64,000 bases of DNA from the NCBI GenBank assembly GCA_028823345.1, contig JAPKBR010000001.1, positions 118,340-182,339 on the forward strand. The letters run 5' to 3'. This DNA is from Planctomycetota bacterium. GTDB lineage: Bacteria; Planctomycetota; UBA1135; GCA-002686595. The notes beneath the pieces are model-generated. The model worked only from the letters and a program-made list of their open reading frames with translations, ran no database searches and was not told where the DNA came from. Shown in pieces: positions 1 to 8,172 of the stretch (position 1 is its first letter; each line of letters begins with the position of its first letter). The translations under genes and the position numbers were made by a program.

Positions 1-1
1 C

Positions 2-592
2 GAATCGGTGGGTCCCGAGGGCTTCAAACTCGTGCACCGAGAGTTACCGCGGGACGGTCGCGGCGGACGCACTTGGCTGGCAGAGGCGCGGGCCACTGAA
101 AACGTGCTTCGTTTTGAGACACATTGTTGGGGCGCCCCTTCGCCCTGGAGCGTGCCCTTTAAGAACAGGCCCATTGGCGTTGGCGGCTTGACCGAGATAT
201 TGGCAGCGGGGGCGCGGCCCCTGCAGGAGGTCCAGGTCCTCGATCCAACCTCGGGCGGTCTGCTCGGGGTTTCGTTGCATGTGTTTGATGCGGCCCGTGA
301 CCCGTTGGTGCTGAGTGCAGCTGGCGGAGCGATTCGAGCAGCCGGGTTGAGGGAAGAAGAGGCCTTGCTTACGGGTTATGAGTGGCGGACTCGGGATGGG
401 CGTGTGCTCCGCCGGCAGGTCTTTTGTGGAGGAGAGCTGATCCTCTTCCAGCCCGAAGGCCGCCAAGCATGGGCTCGGCGGGTGCGGCCGCGACAAGCGG
501 CCCAGCTCAAGCGCCGCTGGGTGAGCTCCCGGGGGACCGGGAAGGCCGCACGTGGCGAGCCGCCTGTGCCGTCCCCTCAGCAAGCCCAATAG
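2..592 (+). CDS. Hypothetical protein, left end probably outside the window
   Basis: The reading frame is open from the window edge. The first possible start inside the window is the GTG at 8, but codons 2-7 are also open, so the true start may lie upstream. The visible part is about 194 residues, soluble, without signal peptide or membrane segment, and ends in a basic, proline-rich tail. I do not recognise a family. The composition of this frame (evenly spaced hydrophobic residues, no cysteine clusters) looks more protein-like than the antisense ORF over the same bases. It precedes the efflux operon by 121 bases and probably belongs to another unit. Function unknown. Confidence 0.5.
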   Translation, partial: ESVGPEGFKLVHRELPRDGRGGRTWLAEARATENVLRFETHCWGAPSPWSVPFKNRPIGVGGLTEILAAGARPLQEVQVLDPTSGGLLGVSLHVFDAARDPLVLSAAGGAIRAAGLREEEALLTGYEWRTRDGRVLRRQVFCGGELILFQPEGRQAWARRVRPRQAAQLKRRWVSSRGTGKAARGEPPVPSPQQAQ

Positions 593-688
593 CTCGATTT
601 ACTCATGTCAGATGCGCCGGGACCTGCAGCGGGACGAATTATTCGTTCGGTATAGGTAACTGATGGTCGCGAGCAGTCCCTGGGTCGC

Positions 689-694
689 TAGTCT
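689..694 (+). promoter_or_regulatory. Candidate -10 (TAGTCT) for the efflux operon
   Basis: TAGTCT lies 19 bases before the GTG at 714. A start site about 7 bases downstream leaves a short leader holding the AGGAG at 703-707. No convincing -35 is visible. Confidence 0.35.
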
Positions 695-713
695 GGATCC
701 TTAGGAGCCCCTT

Positions 714-2474
714 GTGATCGAAATTACGTCCCCCCCTGTCGACCTACGTCGCCCGTCCCGAGCACGGGCTATCCCTGTGTTTTCTGGCCTCGGCTTGTTC
801 GCCACACTGTTACTGGCCGGTTGCCAGAGCCCTGATTCTTTGGTGGCTGATGCGGACGAGGAGGCTTACCAGATTTTGGACGAGAGGCGCGCCGAGCTCT
901 TTGGGGACCAGGGCAAGTTTCGACTGGAGCCCGAGAAGGCCACCCTACGCCAGCGAATCCTCGGGGGCGAGACTTTGGGGGAGACCCCGGTGGGCTTGGT
1001 GGAGCTCCTCGGCATTGCTTCAGAGAACTCACGCACCTATCAAACTGAGCGGGAATCCCTCTATCTAGCAGCGCTTGACCTTTCCCTGGAACGCTGGCGC
1101 ATGTCCTGGTTGGTTTCCGCCGGTGGCGCTTCAGACCTTTCGGGCACGGGCAACTCGAATACCAGCGCATCGGCCTCTGCGGATCTTGGACTGACCCATG
1201 TGTTGGGCAGCGGCGCCCGGATCGTGACCTCCATTGGTACTTCCCTGTTGCGTTTCGTTTCCACTGGAGATGGTTGGACCCTTAGCAACGATCTGTCCTT
1301 GACCATCACCCAGCCGCTCTTGCGCGGGGCCGGCCGTCGCGTAACCCTCGAGCCCCTGACCCAGGCAGAGCGAAGCATGGTGTATCAGGCGCGTTCCTTT
1401 GAACGCTTCCGCCGGGAGTATTCGGTAGACGTTGCCGGCCGTTTGTATTCCTTGCTGCAGACCATGGACGAGTTGGATAACCAGCGACGCAACTACAAGA
1501 ACTTGGTTTCCCTGCGACAGCGCAACGAAGCCATGGCAGCGGCCGGCCGTCTCTCGCGCATCGAAGCGGACCAAGCCATGCAGGACGAGCTGCGTTCCGA
1601 GAATCAACTGATCGCTCAGGAGGCCTTGCTGGAGAGCCGCACCGACAACTTGATGTTGTTCTTAGGGTTGCCGATTACCGCTTCTCTGCCGTTGGACCGC
1701 TCAGAATTCGAGCGCTTGTCCGGGGACGACAAACTGATCATTTCGCTCGACCTAGATCGGGCGGTGGATTTGGCTCTCGCTCAGCGATTGGATTTCTTGA
1801 CCTCCCTCGATCAATTGGAGGACACCCTGCGCCGTGAACTTTTGGCCGAGGACGCGACCCGGGCAGGACTCGATTTACAGGCGTCTCTCCTCGCACCATC
1901 GGCTACGGATCAAGCGCTCAAGTACGACTGGCGCACCACCGGTTGGAGCTTGGGCTTTTCCTTCGATCTGCCATGGGACCAAATCCCCGAGCGGAATGCC
2001 CTGCGTTCGGCTCAAATCAGCGTGGACGCGCGACGGCGGGCCGTGGAGGCGGAAGCGGACGGCATCGTGGTGGAAGTGCGGAATGCGGTGCGCCAAACAC
2101 GTAACGCATACCAGACCTGGAACCTGCAAGCGGGTGCTGTGGTGCTTGCCGAACGTCGGGTGGAGAGTTCCGACTTGAACCTCGAAAACGGTAAGGCTAG
2201 CACCCGGGATGTACTCGATGCGGAAGAGGACCTGCGTCAAGCCCTCAACAGTCGCTCCGCTGCCCTGGTGGATTACAGCCTGTCCCGCTTGGGGTTGTAC
2301 CTCGATGTGGAAGCCCTGCGCGTAGATGAAGACGGCATTGGTTTGGATCCCGAATCCCTGGTGAAGCTTGGGGCCGGGCAAGAAGCGGATGTGGAGGTGG
2401 TTGAGCAGCCGGAGGGTGGCTCGGACCCAGTTCTAGACGACTCCGAAGCGCCAGCGGAGCAAGCGTTCCGCTGA
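714..2474 (+). CDS. TolC-family outer-membrane efflux lipoprotein
   Basis: Outer-membrane channel of a tripartite efflux pump. The GTG start is preceded by AGGAG at 703-707 with normal spacing. The N-terminus carries a hydrophobic stretch ending in a lipobox (LLAGC near residue 37), so it is probably lipid-anchored. The body of about 500 residues has the long, Leu/Ala/Arg/Glu-rich helices and two-fold internal repeat of the OEP (TolC) family, including the typical NGKASTRDVLDAEEDL segment near the C-terminus. The last 40 residues are acidic and poorly ordered. It is followed by the adaptor and MacB-like genes in the same direction, giving a complete pump. Substrate unknown. Confidence 0.88.
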   Translation: MIEITSPPVDLRRPSRARAIPVFSGLGLFATLLLAGCQSPDSLVADADEEAYQILDERRAELFGDQGKFRLEPEKATLRQRILGGETLGETPVGLVELLGIASENSRTYQTERESLYLAALDLSLERWRMSWLVSAGGASDLSGTGNSNTSASASADLGLTHVLGSGARIVTSIGTSLLRFVSTGDGWTLSNDLSLTITQPLLRGAGRRVTLEPLTQAERSMVYQARSFERFRREYSVDVAGRLYSLLQTMDELDNQRRNYKNLVSLRQRNEAMAAAGRLSRIEADQAMQDELRSENQLIAQEALLESRTDNLMLFLGLPITASLPLDRSEFERLSGDDKLIISLDLDRAVDLALAQRLDFLTSLDQLEDTLRRELLAEDATRAGLDLQASLLAPSATDQALKYDWRTTGWSLGFSFDLPWDQIPERNALRSAQISVDARRRAVEAEADGIVVEVRNAVRQTRNAYQTWNLQAGAVVLAERRVESSDLNLENGKASTRDVLDAEEDLRQALNSRSAALVDYSLSRLGLYLDVEALRVDEDGIGLDPESLVKLGAGQEADVEVVEQPEGGSDPVLDDSEAPAEQAFR

Positions 2475-2522
2475 GCCGGAATCCCAAGGTGCTGGCCCTT
2501 TGGGTACCCAGAACCGCGCGTA

Positions 2523-2567
2523 GCGAAACAGAACACAGCGAAACAGAACACAGTGACACGGAACACA
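2523..2567 (+). repeat. Three tandem 15-base units between tolC and hlyD genes
   Basis: GCGAAACAGAACACA occurs twice without change, followed by GTGACACGGAACACA, a diverged third copy. It is unusually A-rich for this genome and sits in the 135-base gap of the efflux operon. It is not coding on the plus strand. Confidence 0.9.
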
Positions 2568-2609
2568 ACGAAGCGTAAGTAGGGAATTCTCTACAAAGGA
2601 GCAAGCAAC

Positions 2610-4436
2610 ATGAAACTAGGAATTTTACCCATGTCCCTGATCGGGTTGGTTGTGGTTACAGGTATTGGCTATGCCGTGGTGAAAGGCGGCCTCTTCAGAG
2701 GAGAAGAAACCGTAGAGATCCAAGGGGCTCAAGTGCGCTTAGGAGACCTGCGGATCAGCGAAACCGTGCGCGCTAATCTTGAGGCCAGTAATGCTGCGAT
2801 CTTGCGTTGCGAAATCGAACGGGGGGGCACGATCCTGTTTCTCGAAGAGGAGGGCAAGCAAGTTGAGGTGGGCGACCTGGTCTGTGAGTTGGACGTAAGC
2901 GAGATGGTGGACCGCGGGGTCGAGCAAGAGATCACCGTGAACCGTGCTCGCGCGGACTTGACTAAGGCGGAGGAGCAGTTCGCGATTCAAGAAATTCAGA
3001 ACCTGACCGACTTGGCCAAGGCTCAGCTGGAATTGCGCTTTGCAGAGATGGATCTTGAAAAGTATGTGGGCCGTGAAAAGCTGGGCAGCGATGGCGCCGC
3101 CGGAACCGTGCTCAGTGGATGGCAACACGAAATCATGGGCCTTGACGAAGCTATCATGCTGCGCGAACAGGAGCTGACCCAGGCCAAGAAGGAATTGGAA
3201 TTCACCCGCGAACTGGTTAGCCGCGACTTCGCCGCTCAAAATGACCTCGAGCAGGATGAGCTGTCCTACGAGCGGGCGCGCATCGCCAAGGGGCAAGCCG
3301 AGCGCGAGAAGGCCCTGACCCTGGAATACGCTCACGAACGTCGTCTCGAAGAGTTGCGTCAAGCTATCGAGACAAGCGATCGTGATTTGCAGAAGACCGA
3401 GCGTCAGGCCCGGGCGCATCTCGCTGACTATCAAGCGGACATGGACTCTGCGCGCTTCACCCTTGCCCGCGAGGAGGACAAGCTGACCAAGATCGGCGAG
3501 CAGATTGGCAAGGCTAAAATTTACGCTCCGGTGTCAGGCATTGTTGTCTACGCCCGTGAGAGAAGCCGTTGGGGCAGCGGTGATCCCATCGATGAGGGCA
3601 CCAGCGTGCGCGAACGCCAGGACATCATTTCGATTCCCCAGGCCGGAGGCATGATCGCCGAAGCCAAGCTGCATGAGACCAGTCTAAAGAAGGTACAGGT
3701 CGGGCAAAAGTGCTTGGTCCGAGTCGATGCTCAGCCTGGAGAGTTGTACGAGGGCCGTGTGGACTTCGTTGCCCAGTTGCCGGACTCGGGCTCCTACTGG
3801 TCCAACCCCAACCAACGGGTCTATCGTTCAATGATCGCCCTCGATGGGGGCGGTGAAGGGTTGCGCCCGGGCATGTCCTGTAACATCGAGATTCTTGTCG
3901 AGGACCTGACCAATGTGCTTTTCGTCCCGCGGCAATGCGTTTTCTTCGACGGCCGCGAGACCGTCGTGTTCCGGCGTGAAGCTGGCGAGACCACCCGGCG
4001 GGTGGTCCGCGTGGGCCAGGACAACGCCCAGTGGGTGATGATCGAGGAGGGCCTCAAGGAAGGGGATGTGGTTTTGCTTGCCCCGCCGTCCGACTTCAAG
4101 CCCGAGGGCGTGTCCCCGGGTGCTCCCGAGGACGGGCCCGCGGCTGAGAAGGTCGAAGGCAGTCCAGCAGGCGGGGCATCGGGTCGATCCCCGGGTGGCT
4201 CCAGAGGAGGTTACTCCGGTGGCGCCCAGGCAGGTTCTGCAAGGGGCATGGGGGCCTCTTCAGGGGGCCGCGGTTCTAGCGCGGGCTCCGAGAAATCCGG
4301 AGGCGGAAGACCCAGTGGAGGCACAGGCGGACGACCCAGTGAAGCCAAGTCCAATGCCGGTACCGGGGGTCGTCCGAGCGGCTCTTCATCCGGCGGCGCT
4401 CGTTCAGGTCAGGCAGCAGGTAAAGGCGGCAAGTGA
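2610..4436 (+). CDS. HlyD/MacA-type periplasmic adaptor with Gly/Ser/Arg-rich tail
   Basis: Membrane-fusion protein linking the MacB-like transporter to the TolC channel. The ATG follows AAAGGAG at 2595-2601. One N-terminal membrane anchor (residues 5-25) is followed by a split biotinyl-lipoyl-like domain, a long coiled-coil hairpin (about residues 105-290, rich in Glu/Lys/Arg/Leu) and beta-barrel domains (about 300-480, with IYAPVSGIVVYA closing the lipoyl half). Residues from about 505 to 608 are low-complexity, with GGRPS repeated three times, which is not usual for the family. The stop overlaps the next start by four bases (GTGA). Confidence 0.88.
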   Translation: MKLGILPMSLIGLVVVTGIGYAVVKGGLFRGEETVEIQGAQVRLGDLRISETVRANLEASNAAILRCEIERGGTILFLEEEGKQVEVGDLVCELDVSEMVDRGVEQEITVNRARADLTKAEEQFAIQEIQNLTDLAKAQLELRFAEMDLEKYVGREKLGSDGAAGTVLSGWQHEIMGLDEAIMLREQELTQAKKELEFTRELVSRDFAAQNDLEQDELSYERARIAKGQAEREKALTLEYAHERRLEELRQAIETSDRDLQKTERQARAHLADYQADMDSARFTLAREEDKLTKIGEQIGKAKIYAPVSGIVVYARERSRWGSGDPIDEGTSVRERQDIISIPQAGGMIAEAKLHETSLKKVQVGQKCLVRVDAQPGELYEGRVDFVAQLPDSGSYWSNPNQRVYRSMIALDGGGEGLRPGMSCNIEILVEDLTNVLFVPRQCVFFDGRETVVFRREAGETTRRVVRVGQDNAQWVMIEEGLKEGDVVLLAPPSDFKPEGVSPGAPEDGPAAEKVEGSPAGGASGRSPGGSRGGYSGGAQAGSARGMGASSGGRGSSAGSEKSGGGRPSGGTGGRPSEAKSNAGTGGRPSGSSSGGARSGQAAGKGGK

Positions 4437-5140
4437 CCCACGAAGTCCAAACTGAAATCGCCGCCGAGTTGCTGGATGTGCGGCGCGTGTATCACATGGG
4501 AAGCAGCCAGGTTGCTGCCCTTGACGGTATTTCCCATCGCTTTATGCGTGGGGAATATTGGTCGATCATGGGAAGCTCCGGCAGTGGCAAGAGCACCTTG
4601 CTGAACATTTTGGGATGCATCGACCGTCCCACGGAAGGGGAATACATGGTGGGTGGCAACCCCGTCTCATCCCTCGATGATAACCAGCTCAGCGAATTGC
4701 GAGGCGCGCGCTTGGGGTTCGTTTTCCAAAGCTACAACCTGATTCCCCAGTTGGATGTGTTGGAGAACATTTTGGTGCCGGTTATGTATCGTGACGAGTG
4801 GCCCACTTGGGCTTTAGATCGGGCCAAGGAATTGGCCGAGCGCGTTGGGCTTGGAGGGCGCACGGGTCACCGACCCCCGGAGTTGTCCGGTGGGCAACAG
4901 CAGCGTGTGGCCATCGCCCGCGCATTGATCAACGACCCAGACCTGATCCTGGCGGACGAGGCCACGGGCAACCTGGATTCCAAAACTGCCGAGGAGATCC
5001 TAGAGGTCTTTGACGAGCTGCATGCGGAAGGCAAGACCATCTTGCTGGTGACCCACGAGAATGCCGTGGGCCAGCGGGCTGGACGCACCTTGAAACTGAA
5101 AGACGGCCGCATTGAAGATGTGGTGGAGAACCATTCGTGA
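4433..5140 (+). CDS. MacB/LolD-type ABC transporter ATP-binding protein
   Basis: ATPase of the tripartite efflux pump. It has Walker A GSSGSGKST (about residue 44), Q-loop region FVFQSYNLIPQL, ABC signature LSGGQQQR, Walker B LILADEAT with NLDS, and the switch histidine in LLVTHE. Its 235 residues match the stand-alone LolD/MacB ATPase class. The GTG start overlaps the adaptor stop (GTGA), and its own stop overlaps the permease start in the same way, so the three genes are very probably translationally coupled. GTG is used rather than ATG at both junctions. Confidence 0.93.
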   Translation: MTHEVQTEIAAELLDVRRVYHMGSSQVAALDGISHRFMRGEYWSIMGSSGSGKSTLLNILGCIDRPTEGEYMVGGNPVSSLDDNQLSELRGARLGFVFQSYNLIPQLDVLENILVPVMYRDEWPTWALDRAKELAERVGLGGRTGHRPPELSGGQQQRVAIARALINDPDLILADEATGNLDSKTAEEILEVFDELHAEGKTILLVTHENAVGQRAGRTLKLKDGRIEDVVENHS

Positions 5141-6414
5141 TGATCATTCGCTCTCCTTTTCTACGCACCGTGCGCCTGGGTATCAGCAGCCTCCTGCTGC
5201 ACAAACTTCGAGCCTTCTTGACCACCCTTGGGGTCCTGTTTGGAGTCGCCAGCGTGATTGCCATGCTGGCGGTGGGCGAGGGCGCGAGCGAGTCCGCCCA
5301 AGACCAGATCCGTCAATTGGGCAGCCAGAACGTCATTTTGCGTTCGGTCAAACCTCCTGAAGACCAACAGTCCAACCAGGAAGTGCGCGTGCTTTCCTAT
5401 GGACTCACCGACGGGGATCGGAGGCGCATCGAAAACACCTACCCCGGTGTGCGCTCGGTGATTCCGGTGATGCAGGTGCCCGAGGAAGTGCGCCGGGGGA
5501 CTCGGGTCTGCAGACCACGGGTTCTTTGCACCCGCTCGGGCTATCGCGATGCCACCGGCCGCGTTCTTTATGAGGGCCGCTTCTTGACCGAGTTGGACGA
5601 GTCCCTCGAGGAGCCCGCCTGCGTGCTTTCCTATGAAGTGGCCCGGCACCTTTTTCCGTTTGCTTCGCCCGTGGGTGAGTCGATTCGCATTGGCGCTGAG
5701 TACCTGACCGTTGTGGGGGTCGTGCTCCCCAGAGGCCCGATCGGGGCGGTGGCCATTGATTCTACTACCGAGGTCGGCGGCGATATCTTCTTGCCCCTGG
5801 CCGCAGGCCGCCGGATGTTTGGCACCACCCAAGTCAAGATGCGCAGTGGCAGCCGGGACATCACCGAGGTGGAGCTGCACGAGATCATCGTCGATGTGCG
5901 CAATGCCGCCGACGTGCCCATGGTGGCGGACGCTTGTCGCGCCATGCTGGCCCGTGATCACAGCGAAAAGGACTGGGAAGTGATCGTGCCCCTAGAACTG
6001 CTCCTGCGTGCGGAAGAGACCAAGCGCATTTTCAACATCGTGCTGGGATCGATCGCCGGCATTAGTTTGTTGGTGGGGGGCATCGGCATCATGAACGTGA
6101 TGCTGGCCACGGTCACCGAGCGCACCCGCGAGATCGGCATTCGCCGTGCCCTCGGGGCCAAACGCAAGGACATCGTGATTCAGTTCCTGGTGGAGACCAC
6201 CGTGCTTTCGGGTTGTGGTGGAGTGGCCGGCGTTGTGGTGGGACTCATCATTCCGGCTATCGTGGAAGCCACGGCGGACATGCCAACGATTGTCACACCA
6301 CAGGCTCCGGCCTTGGCCTTTGGAATTTCCGTTGGCATTGGTGTGATCTTTGGTTTGTACCCCGCATGGCGCGCGGCGAACATGGATCCTGTGGAAGCCC
6401 TGCGCCACGAATAG
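5137..6414 (+). CDS. MacB-like ABC transporter permease (FtsX family)
   Basis: Inner-membrane subunit of the efflux pump. The N-terminal membrane segment (about residues 18-40, LLLHKLRAFLTTLGVLFGVASVIAML) is followed by a periplasmic MacB_PCD domain (about 45-280) and a C-terminal FtsX domain with three membrane segments, containing VGGIGIMNVMLATVTERTREIGIRRALGA, the family hallmark. It ends MDPVEALRHE as MacB proteins do. Start is GTG at 5137 overlapping the ATPase stop; the next codon is ATG at 5140. Together with the upstream genes this forms a MacAB-TolC pump. Substrate (antibiotic, lipopeptide or siderophore-like) cannot be read from sequence. Confidence 0.93.
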   Translation: MMIIRSPFLRTVRLGISSLLLHKLRAFLTTLGVLFGVASVIAMLAVGEGASESAQDQIRQLGSQNVILRSVKPPEDQQSNQEVRVLSYGLTDGDRRRIENTYPGVRSVIPVMQVPEEVRRGTRVCRPRVLCTRSGYRDATGRVLYEGRFLTELDESLEEPACVLSYEVARHLFPFASPVGESIRIGAEYLTVVGVVLPRGPIGAVAIDSTTEVGGDIFLPLAAGRRMFGTTQVKMRSGSRDITEVELHEIIVDVRNAADVPMVADACRAMLARDHSEKDWEVIVPLELLLRAEETKRIFNIVLGSIAGISLLVGGIGIMNVMLATVTERTREIGIRRALGAKRKDIVIQFLVETTVLSGCGGVAGVVVGLIIPAIVEATADMPTIVTPQAPALAFGISVGIGVIFGLYPAWRAANMDPVEALRHE

Positions 6415-6445
6415 ATCCGGGTCTCTGGCAGCTAAGGCCCTGATC

Positions 6446-6464
6446 GGTGACCCTCTTGGTCGCC
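6446..6464. terminator. Possible terminator between convergent macB-like and yifB genes
   Basis: GGTGACC-ctctt-GGTCGCC forms a 7-base-pair stem with one G-U pair in the 57-base gap between two convergent stops. It is followed by CCTTCCTTT, a poor T tract. Weak call. Confidence 0.35.
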
Positions 6465-6471
6465 CCTTCCT

Positions 6472-8130
6472 TTAGGGCACCGTGCAGGGATCCCGTGGGC
6501 GATGCAGCAGGGCAAGGGCTAGGTGTTGGGCGTTACATTTCTTGGCGCCCTCTAGATCCGCCACTGTGCGCGCGACCCGTCGCAAGGATTGGATCGCCCG
6601 GGCACTGAGGGCGCGTTCGTTCGCTGCCCTGGTCAGTAGCTTGCCAAGGGAACCCTGAACGGGAACCCAACGGTCGAGGTCTTGGGCCCCGAGGCGTCCG
6701 TTGGGTAGGTCCTGTTTGCGCCCGTGGCGCATTTTGCGTGCGCCATCTACTCGCTCAATCAGTTCCGTTTCCGTCGGGCCCGAATGGGTCTTTCCTGTGA
6801 GTTCTTCCAAGCTGGAGGGTGCGAGTTGCACCACCAAGTCCAGACGATCATAGAGCGGTCCGCTGATTCGGTTTTGGTAGCGTTGAATCGCCCCAGGACC
6901 GCAGGAACAGGAGCGCCGCGGGTGCCCTTGGTAGCCACAGGGGCAAGGGTTCATGGCAGCCACAAGCAGGAAACGGGCGGGGTGCTCCATGCGCACGGAA
7001 GCCCTGGAAATCAGAATGCGGCCGGTTTCCATGGGTTCCCGCAGGGCCTCGAGTGCGTCCCGTTTGAACTCGGGTAATTCGTCGAGGAAGAGCACACCTC
7101 GATGACTGAGACTGACTTCCCCGGCGCCTGCCTCGCGGCCACCGCCCACCAAGCCCGCGTGGGAAGTGGTGTGGTGCGGGGCACGGAAAGGACGGGCCTG
7201 AATGGGGCAGGCGCCGAAGGAGGCAGGACGGCTGAGGGGGTCGCAATCCGCAAGGGCCAGGAGATCGATGCGCTCGTGCTCGGATAAGGGGGGCAGCAAC
7301 CGCACCAGCCGTCGGGCCAAGAGACTCTTGCCTGCCCCCGGTGGTCCGACCATCAACAGTGGGTGCCCCCCTGCGGCGGAGAGGGCCAGGGATCCCTTTG
7401 CAGCCCCCTGACCGCGCACTTCGTCAAGGGAGCCTTCTGCGGGAATGTTTGGTGCTGCGGGATAGGCCCGGGGCAGGGGTTGGATGCGGCGTACATCTGC
7501 CAAGTGATCGATGGCTTCCCCGAGGGTGTCCACCCCGATCACTTTCAATCCTGCAATCCAAGCGCAGCGCCGCGCTGTTTCGGTGGGAGCAATCACCTGG
7601 GTGAAACCCTGGGCCAGCCCTGCGCGAGCCGCGTACAGTCCTCCGGCGCAGGCTCGCACTCCGCCGCCCAGGTCGAGTTCGCCCAGGCAGAGGGTCTGTT
7701 CCAACTCGGATGCAGAGACGAGTCCGAGGCTCCCAGCGACCGTCAGGGCTAAGGCCAAATCCAGGAGTCCTCCTGCCTTGGGCCGGGTTGCGGGAGCCAA
7801 GTTGATAAACAGCTCGCCGGCGGGTAAAAATACCCCGCCCTGCGCGAGGGCCGCAGGCAAGCGTGCCCGGGTTTCGCGTAGGACGTTGTCCGGCAAGCCG
7901 GTGAGGATGATTCGGGTTCCCCCTCGGCCTTCAGCCACAAAGCGAGCCTCTACAGTCACAAGACTAGCTAGGCCGACTTCGAGGCATGCGCCGTTTCCAC
8001 GTATCACCTTCACAGGAGCAAGAACGAGATTCAGAGCCTCGGGTTTCACTTGCTGGGGAGAGGATTTGGAGGGACCCGGAGGAGAGACCCAGAGGAGGGA
8101 CCCAGGCCCCGAAGTCCAGGCAGTCCCCAC
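6472..8130 (-). CDS. comM: YifB/ComM-family AAA+ helicase-like protein (Mg-chelatase fold)
   Basis: YifB/ComM-family ATPase; characterised members promote branch migration during transformation and recombination. It has an N-terminal Lon-protease-like domain (ILTGLPDNVLRETRARLPAAL, LFINLAPA), Walker A GPPGAGKS, Walker B VLFLDELPEF and the Mg-chelatase C-terminal part (NPCPCGYQG, with the cysteine cluster CSCGPG). Length agrees with the family once the first 40 or so residues are discounted: homology appears to begin near GTG codons 40-42, so the true start may be about 8007-8013 rather than 8130. An imperfect -10 (TAGGAA, 9 bases before the GTG at 8130) argues weakly for the long form. The window also holds comEC, another transformation gene. 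Confidence 0.88.
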   Translation of the reverse strand: MGTAWTSGPGSLLWVSPPGPSKSSPQQVKPEALNLVLAPVKVIRGNGACLEVGLASLVTVEARFVAEGRGGTRIILTGLPDNVLRETRARLPAALAQGGVFLPAGELFINLAPATRPKAGGLLDLALALTVAGSLGLVSASELEQTLCLGELDLGGGVRACAGGLYAARAGLAQGFTQVIAPTETARRCAWIAGLKVIGVDTLGEAIDHLADVRRIQPLPRAYPAAPNIPAEGSLDEVRGQGAAKGSLALSAAGGHPLLMVGPPGAGKSLLARRLVRLLPPLSEHERIDLLALADCDPLSRPASFGACPIQARPFRAPHHTTSHAGLVGGGREAGAGEVSLSHRGVLFLDELPEFKRDALEALREPMETGRILISRASVRMEHPARFLLVAAMNPCPCGYQGHPRRSCSCGPGAIQRYQNRISGPLYDRLDLVVQLAPSSLEELTGKTHSGPTETELIERVDGARKMRHGRKQDLPNGRLGAQDLDRWVPVQGSLGKLLTRAANERALSARAIQSLRRVARTVADLEGAKKCNAQHLALALLHRPRDPCTVP

Positions 8131-8158
8131 GAGGGGAGATTCCTAGACCCCAAGACGT

Positions 8159-8164
8159 TACGGT
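8159..8164 (+). promoter_or_regulatory. -10 hexamer TACGGT, predicted leaderless start
   Basis: TACGGT ends 8 bases before the GTG at 8173, placing the predicted transcription start at or beside the start codon. No Shine-Dalgarno is present. One of a recurring set in this window. Confidence 0.5.
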
Positions 8165-8172
8165 GACTGCCT

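Noticed and set aside
44-589. Antisense ORF opposite the first gene
   Set aside because: The plus-strand frame looks more protein-like and is open to the window edge. It cannot be excluded completely.
4066-4455. 129-codon ORF over the adaptor tail
   Set aside because: It is an out-of-frame reading of the Gly/Ser/Arg-rich repeat; the adaptor frame connects directly to the overlapping ATPase gene.
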